Source of the DNA: Burkholderiaceae bacterium
Lineage (GTDB): Bacteria; Pseudomonadota; Gammaproteobacteria; Burkholderiales; Burkholderiaceae_C
DNA length: 64,000 nucleotides
NCBI GenBank assembly: GCA_019234815.1
Contig: JAFALA010000047.1
Location: 1-64,000, forward strand
Direction of reading: 5' to 3'
The notes below the pieces were generated by a model. That model worked only from the letters and a program-made list of their open reading frames with translations. It was not told the origin of the DNA and ran no database searches. The translations under genes and the position numbers were made by a program. How positions within the stretch are numbered: the stretch's first letter is position 1; every line of letters begins with the position of its first letter. This document shows positions 45,905 through 55,584 of the stretch, piece after piece.

Positions 45905-46222
45905 ATGTCGTGGATCTACCTCCTCCTTGCGAGCCTGTTCGAGATCGGCTGGCCTCTAGGCTTCAAGCTGTCTCAGCAAGCCGAATACCGCATCAGCGGC
46001 ATCGTGGGCGCGCTCGTCTCGATGGGATTGAGCGGCTGGCTGTTGTGGCTGGCGCAACGCAGCATCCCCATCGGCACCGCCTACGCAGTCTGGACCGACG
46101 TCGGTGGCGCCGGCACGTTCCTGATCGGCGTGACGTGCTTCGGCGACCCCGCCACGTTCTGGCGTTATCTGGGCGTGGCGATGATCGTCGCCGGCGTACT
46201 CACCCTGAAGCTGGCGCCCTGA
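45905..46222 (+). CDS. SMR-family small multidrug/guanidinium exporter (SugE/Gdx-like)
   Basis: 105 residues with four membrane spans. Glu13 in LFEIGW is the essential SMR glutamate, and GTAYAVWTDVGGAGT is the TM3 SMR signature, with Asp where SugE-type proteins have Gly. The N-terminus MSWIYLLLAS also resembles SugE. It probably exports small cations as an antiparallel dimer in the inner membrane. It sits between sucB (25 bp upstream) and lpdA (37 bp downstream) and should be co-transcribed with the TCA enzymes. Gdx or Qac subtype is not resolved. Confidence 0.88.
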   Translation: MSWIYLLLASLFEIGWPLGFKLSQQAEYRISGIVGALVSMGLSGWLLWLAQRSIPIGTAYAVWTDVGGAGTFLIGVTCFGDPATFWRYLGVAMIVAGVLTLKLAP

Positions 46223-46259
46223 CTGCCTGGGCCGCTTACCGTAGCCACTAGCAACCAAC

Positions 46260-47699
46260 ATGAGCAATACCATGAGCAAACAATTCGATGTCGTCGTGAT
46301 CGGCGGCGGCCCTGGCGGCTACATCGCCGCGATCCGTGCCGCCCAGCTGGGTTTCAACACCGCTTGCATCGACGAGTGGAAGAACGACAAGGGCGGCCCC
46401 GCACCCGGCGGCACCTGCACCAACGTGGGCTGCATTCCCTCCAAGGCGCTGCTGCAGTCGAGCGAGCACTTCGAGCACGCCAACCACCATTTTGCCGACC
46501 ACGGCATCAGCGCCGACAACGTCAAGATGGACGTGGCCAAGATGCTGGCGCGCAAGGACGGCGTGGTGAAGCAGAACAACGAGGGCATCCTCTACCTGTT
46601 CAAGAAGAACAAGGTCAGCTTCTTCCACGGCCGCGGCTCCTTCGTGGCCGCCAAGGACGGCGCCTACGAGATCAAGGTCGCAGGTGCGGCTGAAGAATCG
46701 CTGCTGGCCAAGCACGTGATCGTGGCCACCGGTTCGAACGCGCGCGCGCTGCCGGGCGCCGAGTTCGACGAGACCAGCATCCTGTCCAACGACGGCGCCT
46801 TGCGCATCGGCGGCGTGCCCAAGAAGCTGGGCGTGATCGGTTCCGGCGTGATCGGCCTGGAAATGGGCTCGGTCTGGCGCCGCCTGGGCGCCGAGGTGAC
46901 GGTGCTGGAAGCCCTGCCGACTTTCCTGGCCGCGGTGGACGACTCGGTCGCTAAGGAAGCCGCCAAGGTCTTCAAGAAGCAGGGCCTGGCCATCGAACTG
47001 GGCGTGAAGATCGACAAGGTCGCCAAGTCCAAGACCGGTGTCACGGTGTCCTACGCCAATGCCAAGGGTGAAGCCCAGACGCTGGCCGTCGACAAGCTGA
47101 TCGTCTCGATCGGCCGCGTGCCCAACACCATCGGCTTGAACGCCGAGGCCGTGGGCCTGGCGCTGGACGAGCGCGGCGCCATCGTGGTGGACGGCGACTG
47201 CAAGACCAACCTGCCCAATGTCTGGGCCGTCGGCGACGTGGTGCGCGGCCCCATGCTGGCGCACAAGGCGGAAGAAGAGGGCGTGGCCGTGGCCGAGCGC
47301 ATCGCAGGCCAGCACGGGCATGTCAACTTCAACACCATTCCCTGGGTCATCTACACCAGCCCCGAAATCGCCTGGGTCGGCCGCACCGAGCAGCAGCTGA
47401 AGGCGGACGGCGTGGCTTACAAGGCCGGGCAGTTCCCCTTCCTGGCCAACGGCCGCGCGCGCGCACTGGGCGACACCACCGGCTTCGTCAAGTTCCTGGC
47501 CGACGCCAAGACCGACGAGATCCTGGGCGTGCACATCATCGGCCCGATGGCTTCGGAACTGATCTCCGAAGCCGTGGTGGCGATGGAGTTCAAGGCTTCG
47601 GCGGAAGACATCGCCCGCATCTGCCATGCCCACCCCTCGCTGTCTGAAGCCACCAAGGAAGCGGCCTTGGCCGTTGACAAGCGCACCTTGAATTTCTGA
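46260..47699 (+). CDS. lpdA: Dihydrolipoyl dehydrogenase (E3)
   Basis: 479 residues. FAD motif [20 protein letters not shown] at the start, redox disulfide Cys53-Cys58 in [15 protein letters not shown]-binding [16 protein letters not shown], and the dimer-interface HAHPSLSE. It reoxidises lipoamide of the complexes. An insertion near residue 40 ([13 protein letters not shown]) between FAD loop and disulfide is a feature of this E3 type. It closes the operon. Confidence 0.97.
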   Translation: MSNTMSKQFDVVVIGGGPGGYIAAIRAAQLGFNTACIDEWKNDKGGPAPGGTCTNVGCIPSKALLQSSEHFEHANHHFADHGISADNVKMDVAKMLARKDGVVKQNNEGILYLFKKNKVSFFHGRGSFVAAKDGAYEIKVAGAAEESLLAKHVIVATGSNARALPGAEFDETSILSNDGALRIGGVPKKLGVIGSGVIGLEMGSVWRRLGAEVTVLEALPTFLAAVDDSVAKEAAKVFKKQGLAIELGVKIDKVAKSKTGVTVSYANAKGEAQTLAVDKLIVSIGRVPNTIGLNAEAVGLALDERGAIVVDGDCKTNLPNVWAVGDVVRGPMLAHKAEEEGVAVAERIAGQHGHVNFNTIPWVIYTSPEIAWVGRTEQQLKADGVAYKAGQFPFLANGRARALGDTTGFVKFLADAKTDEILGVHIIGPMASELISEAVVAMEFKASAEDIARICHAHPSLSEATKEAALAVDKRTLNF

Positions 47700-47710
47700 G
47701 ATCGGGGCAT

Positions 47711-47731
47711 CCGCGCGCCAGCGGCGCGCGG
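47711..47731 (+). terminator. GC-rich hairpin after lpdA
   Basis: CCGCGCGCC and GGCGCGCGG form a perfect 9-bp stem with loop AGC. There is no long T-run, so termination may be partial and zapE may be read through. Confidence 0.5.
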
Positions 47732-47752
47732 ACCTTTCCGCGGAGCTTTGAA

Positions 47753-48853
47753 TTGACTTCAGTCACCGAGCTGTATCAGCAAACCCTGGCCGAGCGGGGC
47801 TACAAGGCGGATCCGGCTCAAATGGCTGCGGTGGCAGCCCTGCAGCGCTGCCAGGACGAATGGGCCGACTACAAGGCGCGCCGCTCCAACGCGGTGACCA
47901 AGCTGCTGCGCCACCCGCCGCTGCCGCGCGGCGTCTACATGTATGGCGGTGTCGGGCGCGGCAAGAGCTTCCTGATGGATTGCTTCTTCCAGGCCGTGCC
48001 GCTGACGCGCAAGACGCGCTTGCACTTCCACGAATTCATGCGCGAGGTGCACCGCGAGCTGCAGGAGCTCAAGGGCATTGCTGATCCGCTGGAGGAACTC
48101 GGCAAGCGCATCGCCAAGCGCTTCCGGCTGATCTGCTTCGACGAATTCCATGTAGCCGACGTGACGGACGCGATGATCCTGCACCGCCTGCTGGACGCCA
48201 TGTTCAAGCACCGCGTTTCCATCGTCACGACTTCCAATTTCCGGCCCGATGATCTCTACCCCAACGGCCTGCACCGCGACCGCATCCTGCCTGCGATCGA
48301 ACTGCTCAACGAGCGCCTGGAGGTGATCAATGTCGACAACGGCACGGATTACCGCCGCCGCAGCCTCGATCATGTGCAGCTCTACCACTGCCCCTTGAAC
48401 GAAGGCACCGACGCCATCCTGAACCAGGCTTTCGAGGCCGTGGCCGAGGCCCGGGACGAAGATTCGCGTCTGTACATCGAGCATCGCGAGCTGCATGCGC
48501 GGCGCCGCGCCGGCGGCGTGGTATGGTTCGACTTCCGGACCCTGTGCGGCGGACCGCGCTCTCAGAACGATTACCTGGAGCTGGCCACGCAGTTCCATAC
48601 CCTGATCTTGTCCAACGTGCCGCAGATGCCGCCGCGCCTGGCCAGCGAGGCGCGCCGCTTCACCTGGCTGGTCGACGTGCTGTATGACCGGCGCGTCAAG
48701 CTCATCATGTCGGCCGCCGTGCCGGCTGAGCAGCTGTACCTGGAAGGGCCGCTGGCGCATGAGTTCCCGCGCACGGTGTCGCGCCTGCAGGAGATGCAAT
48801 CGAAAGAGTACCTGGCGCTGGAGCGCCGCAACGTCGATACTTCGTTGACATGA
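47753..48853 (+). CDS. zapE: Cell division protein ZapE (AFG1-type ATPase)
   Basis: 366 residues. Walker A in YGGVGRGKSFLMDCFF, FHEFMREVHRELQEL, Walker B LICFDEFHVADVTDAMIL, and VTTSNFRPDDLYPNGLHRDR identify it. It interacts with FtsZ at the division site. The TTG start at 47753 has GGAG 8 bp upstream and begins TSVTELYQQTL; no ATG nearby gives the conserved N-terminus. The next gene overlaps by ATGA. Confidence 0.94.
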   Translation: MTSVTELYQQTLAERGYKADPAQMAAVAALQRCQDEWADYKARRSNAVTKLLRHPPLPRGVYMYGGVGRGKSFLMDCFFQAVPLTRKTRLHFHEFMREVHRELQELKGIADPLEELGKRIAKRFRLICFDEFHVADVTDAMILHRLLDAMFKHRVSIVTTSNFRPDDLYPNGLHRDRILPAIELLNERLEVINVDNGTDYRRRSLDHVQLYHCPLNEGTDAILNQAFEAVAEARDEDSRLYIEHRELHARRRAGGVVWFDFRTLCGGPRSQNDYLELATQFHTLILSNVPQMPPRLASEARRFTWLVDVLYDRRVKLIMSAAVPAEQLYLEGPLAHEFPRTVSRLQEMQSKEYLALERRNVDTSLT

Positions 48854-49485
48854 GCATGCGCATACTTGGCTGTTGGTTTGGACTGATCGTGCTTGCGGGG
48901 TCCGGGATGGCGGCAACGCAGGTTCCGGCGGCGGCGGGCAGTGAATCCTCTACCCTGAGCGCGCAGCGCCATGAGATCGAGGCACAGTACCAGAGCGATC
49001 TGGCGCAGTGCAGCCACAAGTTCGCGGTGAGCAGTTGCGAGCTGGACGCGCGAGCCAAGCGCAACGCGGCGCTCAAGCCCTTGCAATTGCGCGAGCAGGA
49101 CCTGGCGGATGCGCGGCGCAAGGCCCAGGCACAGGCGCAGCAGGAGCGCATCAAGGCCAAGGCCGCGGAGCTTCAGGACCACCAAGGCGAGCTGGAGGCT
49201 TCATCCCCTGCGTCAGAGCGTCCGCCTGCGTTGCTGCCCCGGCAGACATCTTCAGGCGCCATACAGGATCCGGTCAGTCACGCCAAGGCCCTGGAGGCCC
49301 GTGACCGGGCGCAAGCGCAGGAGGCGCTGCAGCGGCAGCAGGACAAGCTGGCCCGGGAGCGGCAGTCGCAATTGCATAAAGAGCAGATTCTGAAACGCGA
49401 AAGCGAATGCAAGAAGCCGCTTGCGGCGCCGCTGCCTTTGCCGGCTGCGTCTGATATTGCGGCCTTGCCTGATCACAAGCGTTGA
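48850..49485 (+). CDS. Secreted coiled-coil hypothetical protein
   Basis: 211 residues. A signal peptide (GCWFGLIVLAGSGMAATQ) is followed by a Gln/Ala/Arg-rich helical region with heptads (EIEAQYQSDLAQCSHKFAVS and ARRKAQAQAQQERIKAKAAE), so a long coiled coil in the periplasm is expected. Three cysteines lie after the signal. I do not recognise a family. The ATG overlaps the zapE stop, suggesting coupled translation. Confidence 0.8.
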   Translation: MSMRILGCWFGLIVLAGSGMAATQVPAAAGSESSTLSAQRHEIEAQYQSDLAQCSHKFAVSSCELDARAKRNAALKPLQLREQDLADARRKAQAQAQQERIKAKAAELQDHQGELEASSPASERPPALLPRQTSSGAIQDPVSHAKALEARDRAQAQEALQRQQDKLARERQSQLHKEQILKRESECKKPLAAPLPLPAASDIAALPDHKR

Positions 49486-49498
49486 TCAGGCTCCCGGT

Positions 49499-50266
49499 TC
49501 AACTCAGGGATTCGACTTTCACCAGCGCCAGCGACAGGTTGTCACCCGTGCCGTGAGCCCGCTGGCGGGCCTTCTGGATCAGCAACTCAGCGGCCTCGCG
49601 CGGCGACAGGCTGTGCAGCACGGTGCCGATTTCGCGCGGGTTGAAGTAGTGCCAAAGGCCGTCGCTGCAGGCCATCAGGCTGTCGCCGACTTCAAGCCGG
49701 CCGATGGACTCGTAGGCGGGAACCGGGTCTTGCACCGTACCCAGGCAGGCCGTCAGCAGATTGGACTGGGGATGGACCAGGGCGGCGTCTTCGGTGAGCT
49801 TGCCCTCATCGACCAGGCGCTGCACGTAGGAGTGATCCAGCGTGCGTTTGATCATGTTGGCGCCGCGGAAGTGGTAGACGCGTGAATCGCCGATATGCAG
49901 CCAGTGGCAGCTTCGGTCCGGCAGGACAAGAAAAGCGGCCAGCGTGCTGTGCGGCTCCTCTTCGGTCGAAATGGCCGTCAGCTTGATCATCAAATGAGCC
50001 TCTGACGCCACCTGCTTGAGAAATTCCTGCGGGTTCTCGTCCTCGGGGGCGAAGCGTTCGAACAGCTGCTGCGCGGTGAGGATCACCTGGTCGGCGGCCT
50101 TGCGCCCGCCGCTCTTGCCGCCCATGCCGTCGGCCAGCACGCCCAGCAGGCATCCCGCCATGCGCGGGTGGGCAATGATTTGGACTTGATCTTGCTGGTA
50201 GGCGCGGTCGCCACGATGAATGCCTGTAGAGGCGGTCAGGCGAAAGTTGGGGCGTGGACTGCTCAT
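49499..50266 (-). CDS. PP2C-type serine/threonine phosphatase
   Basis: 255 residues. PP2C metal-binding motifs: HRGDRAYQQDQV, VLADGMGGKSGGRKAADQVI, IGDSRVYHF, LMACSDGLWHYF and GTGDNLSLALVKV. It dephosphorylates proteins using Mn/Mg ions in the cytoplasm. ATG 50266 chosen (MSSPRPNFRLTASTG); the longer frame to 50332 is unlikely. TATAGT lies about 8 bp upstream, so a near-leaderless message is possible. No partner kinase in the window. Confidence 0.9.
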   Translation of the reverse strand: MSSPRPNFRLTASTGIHRGDRAYQQDQVQIIAHPRMAGCLLGVLADGMGGKSGGRKAADQVILTAQQLFERFAPEDENPQEFLKQVASEAHLMIKLTAISTEEEPHSTLAAFLVLPDRSCHWLHIGDSRVYHFRGANMIKRTLDHSYVQRLVDEGKLTEDAALVHPQSNLLTACLGTVQDPVPAYESIGRLEVGDSLMACSDGLWHYFNPREIGTVLHSLSPREAAELLIQKARQRAHGTGDNLSLALVKVESLS

Positions 50267-50314
50267 GTGAAAACTATAATCGGGAATCCCAGCGCAGTGG
50301 ATGCGCGATTCTTC

Positions 50315-50518
50315 ATGGATGAACAACTTCACTCATTGTCACGCCGCCTGATCGAGCTGCGCATGGAGCATGCGGATCTGGACGACCTGATCGACCGCGT
50401 GGCGGACCAGCAGCCGCTGGACGAGCTGCAATTGCGCCGCCTGAAAAAGCGCCGCTTGGTTCTGCGCGACCAGATCCTGCGACTCGAGATGGTGTGCGGG
50501 CCGGTCGAGCCGGCCTGA
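50315..50518 (+). CDS. YdcH/DUF465-family small protein
   Basis: 67 residues: MDEQLHSLSRRLIELRMEHA, then LDDLIDRVADQQPLDELQLR and LKKRRLVLRDQILRLE. This matches the DUF465/YdcH family of short helical-hairpin proteins. Function unknown. Its TGA overlaps the ATG of the helicase gene (TGATG), so the two are translationally coupled. Confidence 0.82.
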   Translation: MDEQLHSLSRRLIELRMEHADLDDLIDRVADQQPLDELQLRRLKKRRLVLRDQILRLEMVCGPVEPA

Positions 50519-52503
50519 TGGATCAGAAGACCGAGCTGGAACAATGGGTGGCCGCAGCCTTCGACGAGGGCGGCCCGCTGGCGCGTTCCGATGCCGCTTA
50601 CGCGCCGAGAGAACCCCAGTTGCGCATGAGCCAGGCCGTGGCGCAGGCCATTGCGCGGCGCGAATCCCTGGTGGTCGAAGCCGGCACGGGCGTGGGCAAG
50701 ACCTTTGCGTACCTGGTGCCGGCGCTGCTGTCCGGGGGGCGGGTCTTGATCAGCACTGCCACCAAGAGCCTGCAGGATCAATTGTTCCTGCGCGACCTGC
50801 CCCGGCTGTGCGAGGCCTTGGCCATGCCCGCGAAAATCGCCTTGCTCAAGGGCCGCGGCAGCTACCTGTGCCTGCATCGCATGAACCATGCCCGCACCAG
50901 CGCCGAACTGCCTGACCGACGCGCCGTGCTGGCGCTGGCCCGCATCGAGCGCTGGGCCCAGCAGACCCGCAGCGGCGATTTCGCCGAACTCGACGGCCTG
51001 GATGACCGCTCTCCCGTCCTGCCGCTGGTCAGTTCGACACGCGACAACTGCCTGGGCGGCGAATGCCCCGAGTGGCGCAACTGCCATGTGGTGAAGGCCA
51101 GGCGCGAGGCCATGGAGGCCGAGGTGGTGGTGGTCAACCACCATTTGTTCTTTGCCGACATGAATTTGCGCGATACGGGCGTGGCCGAACTGCTGCCCAG
51201 CGTCGACATCGCGATCTTCGACGAGGCGCATCAATTGGCCGAGGCCGGCGTGCAATTCCTGGGCACGATGCTGGGGACGGCCCAATTGCTCGACTTTGCC
51301 CGCGACGCGCTGGGCACGGGCCTGTCGCAGGCGCCCGGCATGCAGGACTGGCAGGCGCTGCATGCCGGCCTGGAGCGCGCCGCGCGCACCCTGCGCCTGG
51401 TTTGCGCCGGACCCCTGCGCGAGGTGCGCGGCTTGTTGAAGCTGCGCTGGCAGGAGCGCGCCACGCAGGATGAATTTGCCGCGGCGCTGGCCGACGTGGC
51501 CTGTGCCGCCGATGACGCCGCCCAGGCGCTGGACGCCGTGCAGGACGGTTCGCCGGATTTTCAGCGGCTGCACCAGCGCGCCGTCGAATTAGGCGAGATC
51601 GCCGCCGGCTTTTCGCGCGAGCCGCAGGACGCCGAGGTGCGCTGGATCGATCTCAGCCCGCACCAGGCCCGCTTGGTCGAGTCGCCGCTCGACATACGTC
51701 AGGCCATGCAGGAACACCTGAAGGCCGCGCCCAAGGCCTGGATCTTCACTTCCGCCACCTTGGGCGACGACGAACGCCTGAGCTGGTTCACCGAAAGCGC
51801 GGGGCTGGACGGCGCGACCGTGCTGCGCGTGGGCAGCCCCTTCGACTATCCCGAGCACGCCCGCTTGTACATCCCGAGGCGCTTTCCCAAGCCCTCCGAG
51901 CCGGATCATCCGCTCGAAGTGGCGGCCCTGGCGGCGCGCTGCGCGACCGCGCTGGGCGGACGCTGTTTCGTGCTGACCACCACCTTGCGGGCGCTCAAGA
52001 TCATTGGCGAGGCCTTGCGCGAGCAACTGGATGCCGGCGAGGGTGGCATACGCGTGCTGGTACAGGGATCGGCCCCGAAGCGGCAGATGTTGCAGCAATT
52101 CGTTGCGGACCCTCGCGCGGTGCTGGTGGGCTCGGCCAGTTTCTGGGAAGGGATCGATGTGCCGGGCGATGCCTTGCAATGCGTGCTGATCGACAAGCTG
52201 CCATTCCCTCCGCCTAACGATCCGTTGGTCGAGGCGCGCGTGCAGCGCCTCGAGAAGGCCGGCCGCAACGCCTTTGCCGACTATTTCATCGCCGAGGCCG
52301 CGATCGCGCTCAAGCAGGGCGGCGGCCGCCTGATCCGCACCGAGCAGGACCGCGGCCTGCTGGTGGTCTGCGATCCACGCATGGCGGGCATGAACTACGG
52401 CCGCCGCCTGCGCGAGGCCTTGCCGCCGATGACGCGCGTGGAGCAGGAGAGCGAGGCGCTGGACTGGCTGCAGGTCTTGGCGGCGTCGCACACGGGCGCA
52501 TGA
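50518..52503 (+). CDS. DinG/YoaA-family ATP-dependent DNA helicase
   Basis: 661 residues. Walker A EAGTGVGKTFAYLVPALL at about residue 54, an iron-sulfur cysteine set (YLCLHR; NCLGGECPEWRNC), the DEAH box at 235-238 in AIFDEAHQLAEA, and C-terminal motifs GSASFWEGIDVPGDALQCVL and GGGRLIRTEQDRG. XPD-like 5'-3' helicase in DNA repair. Start ATG 50518 overlaps the preceding stop. Whether it corresponds to DinG or YoaA is not resolved. Confidence 0.93.
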   Translation: MDQKTELEQWVAAAFDEGGPLARSDAAYAPREPQLRMSQAVAQAIARRESLVVEAGTGVGKTFAYLVPALLSGGRVLISTATKSLQDQLFLRDLPRLCEALAMPAKIALLKGRGSYLCLHRMNHARTSAELPDRRAVLALARIERWAQQTRSGDFAELDGLDDRSPVLPLVSSTRDNCLGGECPEWRNCHVVKARREAMEAEVVVVNHHLFFADMNLRDTGVAELLPSVDIAIFDEAHQLAEAGVQFLGTMLGTAQLLDFARDALGTGLSQAPGMQDWQALHAGLERAARTLRLVCAGPLREVRGLLKLRWQERATQDEFAAALADVACAADDAAQALDAVQDGSPDFQRLHQRAVELGEIAAGFSREPQDAEVRWIDLSPHQARLVESPLDIRQAMQEHLKAAPKAWIFTSATLGDDERLSWFTESAGLDGATVLRVGSPFDYPEHARLYIPRRFPKPSEPDHPLEVAALAARCATALGGRCFVLTTTLRALKIIGEALREQLDAGEGGIRVLVQGSAPKRQMLQQFVADPRAVLVGSASFWEGIDVPGDALQCVLIDKLPFPPPNDPLVEARVQRLEKAGRNAFADYFIAEAAIALKQGGGRLIRTEQDRGLLVVCDPRMAGMNYGRRLREALPPMTRVEQESEALDWLQVLAASHTGA

Positions 52504-52530
52504 AAAAGGCCGGGACGTGCCCGGCCTTTT
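52504..52530. terminator. Bidirectional terminator between the helicase and bamD
   Basis: AAAAGGCCGGG and CCCGGCCTTTT form an 11-bp perfect stem with a 5-nt loop (ACGTG). A-run and T-run flank it on both sides, so it can serve both converging genes. Confidence 0.85.
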
Positions 52531-52545
52531 GTGGATCGGGCCTTC

Positions 52546-53412
52546 TCAAGCCCAGACCTGCCACCACGGATGCTTCTTCTTGCGCTTGCTGACGTCGGCG
52601 TCCAGGTACACGCTGTCGGGGAAGTTCTTGCGCAGCACGCGCTCGGCGTCGTCGCGCAGCGGCGTCAGCCCGAGCTTCTCGTAGCTCTCCATCATCAGGA
52701 ACAGGCCTTCCTCGATGGCAGGGGCCTTCTGGAATTCCTTGATGGCTGCCTGGGCGCGGTTGGCCGCCGCGACGTAGGCACCGCGGTTGTAGTAGTAGCG
52801 CGCCACATGGACTTCGTAGGCGGCCAGGGTGTTGGTGATGAAGTCGACCCGTACGGCGGCGTCGGGCGCGTAGATCGAGTCCGGGAACTGCTCGACCACC
52901 TGGCGGAAGGCCACCAGGGCGTCGCGCGAGGCCTGCTGGTCGCGCTCGGCCATGTCTTGGTTGGCGAGGCGGCCGAACAGGCCCAGGTCTTCGTTGAAGT
53001 TGACAATGCCCTTCATGTAGAGCGCGTAGTCCATCGCGGGGCTGGACGGATTGAGCTTGATGAAGCGGTCCAGTGCGCTGATGGCCTGCGCACGTTCGCC
53101 GGTCTTGTATTGCGCCCAGGCCAGGTCGAGCTGCGCCTGCTGCGCCGTCAGCGTGCCGGCGGCGCGGCCCTCGACTTTTTCCAGGCCCTTGATCGCGCGG
53201 TCGTAGTTGCCGCTGCTGAGGTCTTCCTTGGCCTCTGCGTACAATTTGTCCAGGCTGGCCTGTGAGTTGGGATCGTCCTTGAAGGTGGACGAACATGCTG
53301 CCAGCATCAATGCCATCGCGCCCAAGGCCAGACCCGCTGGCAGGCGCCGAACAAGAGATCCGGCGGCAATGTCTGTACGCGTCGAGCGACGCGTTCCCCT
53401 GAAATCGATCAT
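52546..53412 (-). CDS. bamD: Outer-membrane assembly lipoprotein BamD
   Basis: 288 residues with an N-terminal stretch then a lipoprotein signal (LALGAMALMLAAC) and TPR-type repeats (KLYAEAKEDLSSGNYDRAIK, AQYKTGERAQAISALDRFIK, AFRQVVEQFPDSIYAPDAAV). It is part of the Bam complex that inserts beta-barrel proteins. ATG 53412 (MIDFRGTR) chosen; a GTG two codons earlier is possible. It is divergent from rluD, a conserved arrangement. Confidence 0.94.
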   Translation of the reverse strand: MIDFRGTRRSTRTDIAAGSLVRRLPAGLALGAMALMLAACSSTFKDDPNSQASLDKLYAEAKEDLSSGNYDRAIKGLEKVEGRAAGTLTAQQAQLDLAWAQYKTGERAQAISALDRFIKLNPSSPAMDYALYMKGIVNFNEDLGLFGRLANQDMAERDQQASRDALVAFRQVVEQFPDSIYAPDAAVRVDFITNTLAAYEVHVARYYYNRGAYVAAANRAQAAIKEFQKAPAIEEGLFLMMESYEKLGLTPLRDDAERVLRKNFPDSVYLDADVSKRKKKHPWWQVWA

Positions 53413-53467
53413 GGTCACGATGGCAGGCGCTCATGCGCTGCCGACTGAAGTATGGAGAAAAGATTAT

Positions 53468-54439
53468 ATGGTTCATGCCACGGCCGATCTGGCGGACAAC
53501 GCGGATGACGTTTCGGCAGAGGATCTGGCCGGCGAGGCACCCGAGATCCGCCAATGCGAAGTCGACCAGGCCTGGCACGGGGAGCGGCTGGACAAGGTGC
53601 TGGTGCGCATGGCGCCGGAGTTTTCGCGCAGCCATTTGCAGTCGCTAATCGAGCGGTCCTGCGTGCAGGTGCAGGGCGAGGTTGCGGATACCGCGTCGCG
53701 CAAGGTCAGGGCCGGGCAGGTGGTGCGCCTGGAACTGCAGCCTACCGAGGAAAGCCGGGCCTTTCGCGCCGAGGCCTTGCCCTTGGACATCGTGTTCGAG
53801 GACGCGCATCTGCTGGTGCTGAACAAGGCGGCGGGCATGGTCGTGCATCCGGCGGCCGGCAATTGGTCGAGAACGGTCATGAATGGCCTGCTGGCGCATC
53901 ATGCCGGTGCGGCCAGCCTGCCCCGGGCCGGCATCGTGCACCGGCTCGACAAGGATACCTCCGGACTGATGGTGGTCGGCAAGACCTTGCCTGCGGTGAC
54001 CGCCTTGATGCGCATGATCGCGGCGCGCGAGGTGCATCGTGAATACCGTGCCATTGCGCATGGCCGCGTGCCCGATGAGATGGAGATCGACGCGCCGCTG
54101 CGCCGCGATCCGCAGTCGCGCGTCAAGATGGCCGTGGTGGCAGGCGGCAAGCCTTCGCGGACCGATGTGTTCGTGCTCGCGCGTGGCGAGCATCTGAGCG
54201 GGGTACGCTGCGTGCTGCACAGCGGCCGAACGCATCAGATCCGGGTCCACATGGCGTTCAAAGGCTTCCCCCTGGTGTCCGACAGCCTGTATGGCGGCGC
54301 GCCGGCGCTGGGCCTGACGCGCCAGGCCCTGCATGCCGCGCGCCTGAGTTTCATCCACCCTGTCCTGGGCGAGCCCCTGGTGTTCGAGGCCGGCTTGCCG
54401 GCGGATTTGGACGCCGCCTGGCGGGCCGCTGGATTTTGA
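53468..54439 (+). CDS. rluD: 23S rRNA pseudouridine synthase D
   Basis: 323 residues. N-terminal S4 domain (LDKVLVRMAPEFSRSHLQSL), catalytic Asp161 in GIVHRLDKDTSGLMVV, and HSGRTHQIRVHMAFKG. It isomerises uridines in 23S rRNA helix 69. ATG 53468 has GGAGAAAAGATTAT upstream; longer in-frame starts overlap the bamD 5' end and are less likely. Confidence 0.93.
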   Translation: MVHATADLADNADDVSAEDLAGEAPEIRQCEVDQAWHGERLDKVLVRMAPEFSRSHLQSLIERSCVQVQGEVADTASRKVRAGQVVRLELQPTEESRAFRAEALPLDIVFEDAHLLVLNKAAGMVVHPAAGNWSRTVMNGLLAHHAGAASLPRAGIVHRLDKDTSGLMVVGKTLPAVTALMRMIAAREVHREYRAIAHGRVPDEMEIDAPLRRDPQSRVKMAVVAGGKPSRTDVFVLARGEHLSGVRCVLHSGRTHQIRVHMAFKGFPLVSDSLYGGAPALGLTRQALHAARLSFIHPVLGEPLVFEAGLPADLDAAWRAAGF

Positions 54440-54825
54440 TCCGGCGTAGATCTGCAGCCGTTTCGGCGCAAGCGGGCCGCTTCGCGCTACAATATCGAAA
54501 CGACAAGCGATAATTCAGCTTGCCGAATTGCTGCATATGCCCCCCGATGGTGTCGACTCAACAAGTTGGCGCGTTGCATACGGGAAAATGTCCAGCGATA
54601 GATGATGCATGTGCCGAACGATGAACTCAGCGCCATGTCCGTGAGGGGCGTGGTCAAGACGGCACGAGTCTGGGCGCATGATGCCGGGCTTTACCAATCC
54701 GAGTGGGCCGAATCGTATGGGCCTCACCAAGTTGGCTGACTGAGTTTGCCAACTGAGTTTGCCGAATCAATTTTTGCCAAATCAATTCGACGAGGCCCGC
54801 GGGCCGGAGTGGATCTGCATAGAAG
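54440..54825 (+). other. 386-bp intergenic region with possible promoter and leader before scpB
   Basis: Holds TACAAT (54488-54493) as a candidate -10 box without a good -35, a possible 45-codon reading frame, and A/T-rich direct repeats (ACTGAGTTTGCC twice at 54739-54763, then ATCAATT twice). If TACAAT is used, the scpB message has a leader of about 320 nt. No known riboswitch or tRNA is recognised. Confidence 0.5.
54602..54739 (+). CDS. Possible 45-residue leader peptide, unrecognised
   Basis: ATGATGCATGTG opens a frame reading MMHVPNDELSAMSVRGVVKT, then ARVWAHDAGLYQSEWAES, and stopping at 54739 at the first of the direct repeats. No convincing Shine-Dalgarno sequence is present. Not recognised; coding is unproven. 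Confidence 0.25.
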   Translation: MMHVPNDELSAMSVRGVVKTARVWAHDAGLYQSEWAESYGPHQVG

Positions 54826-55580
<755 letters not shown>

Positions 55581-55584
<4 letters not shown>

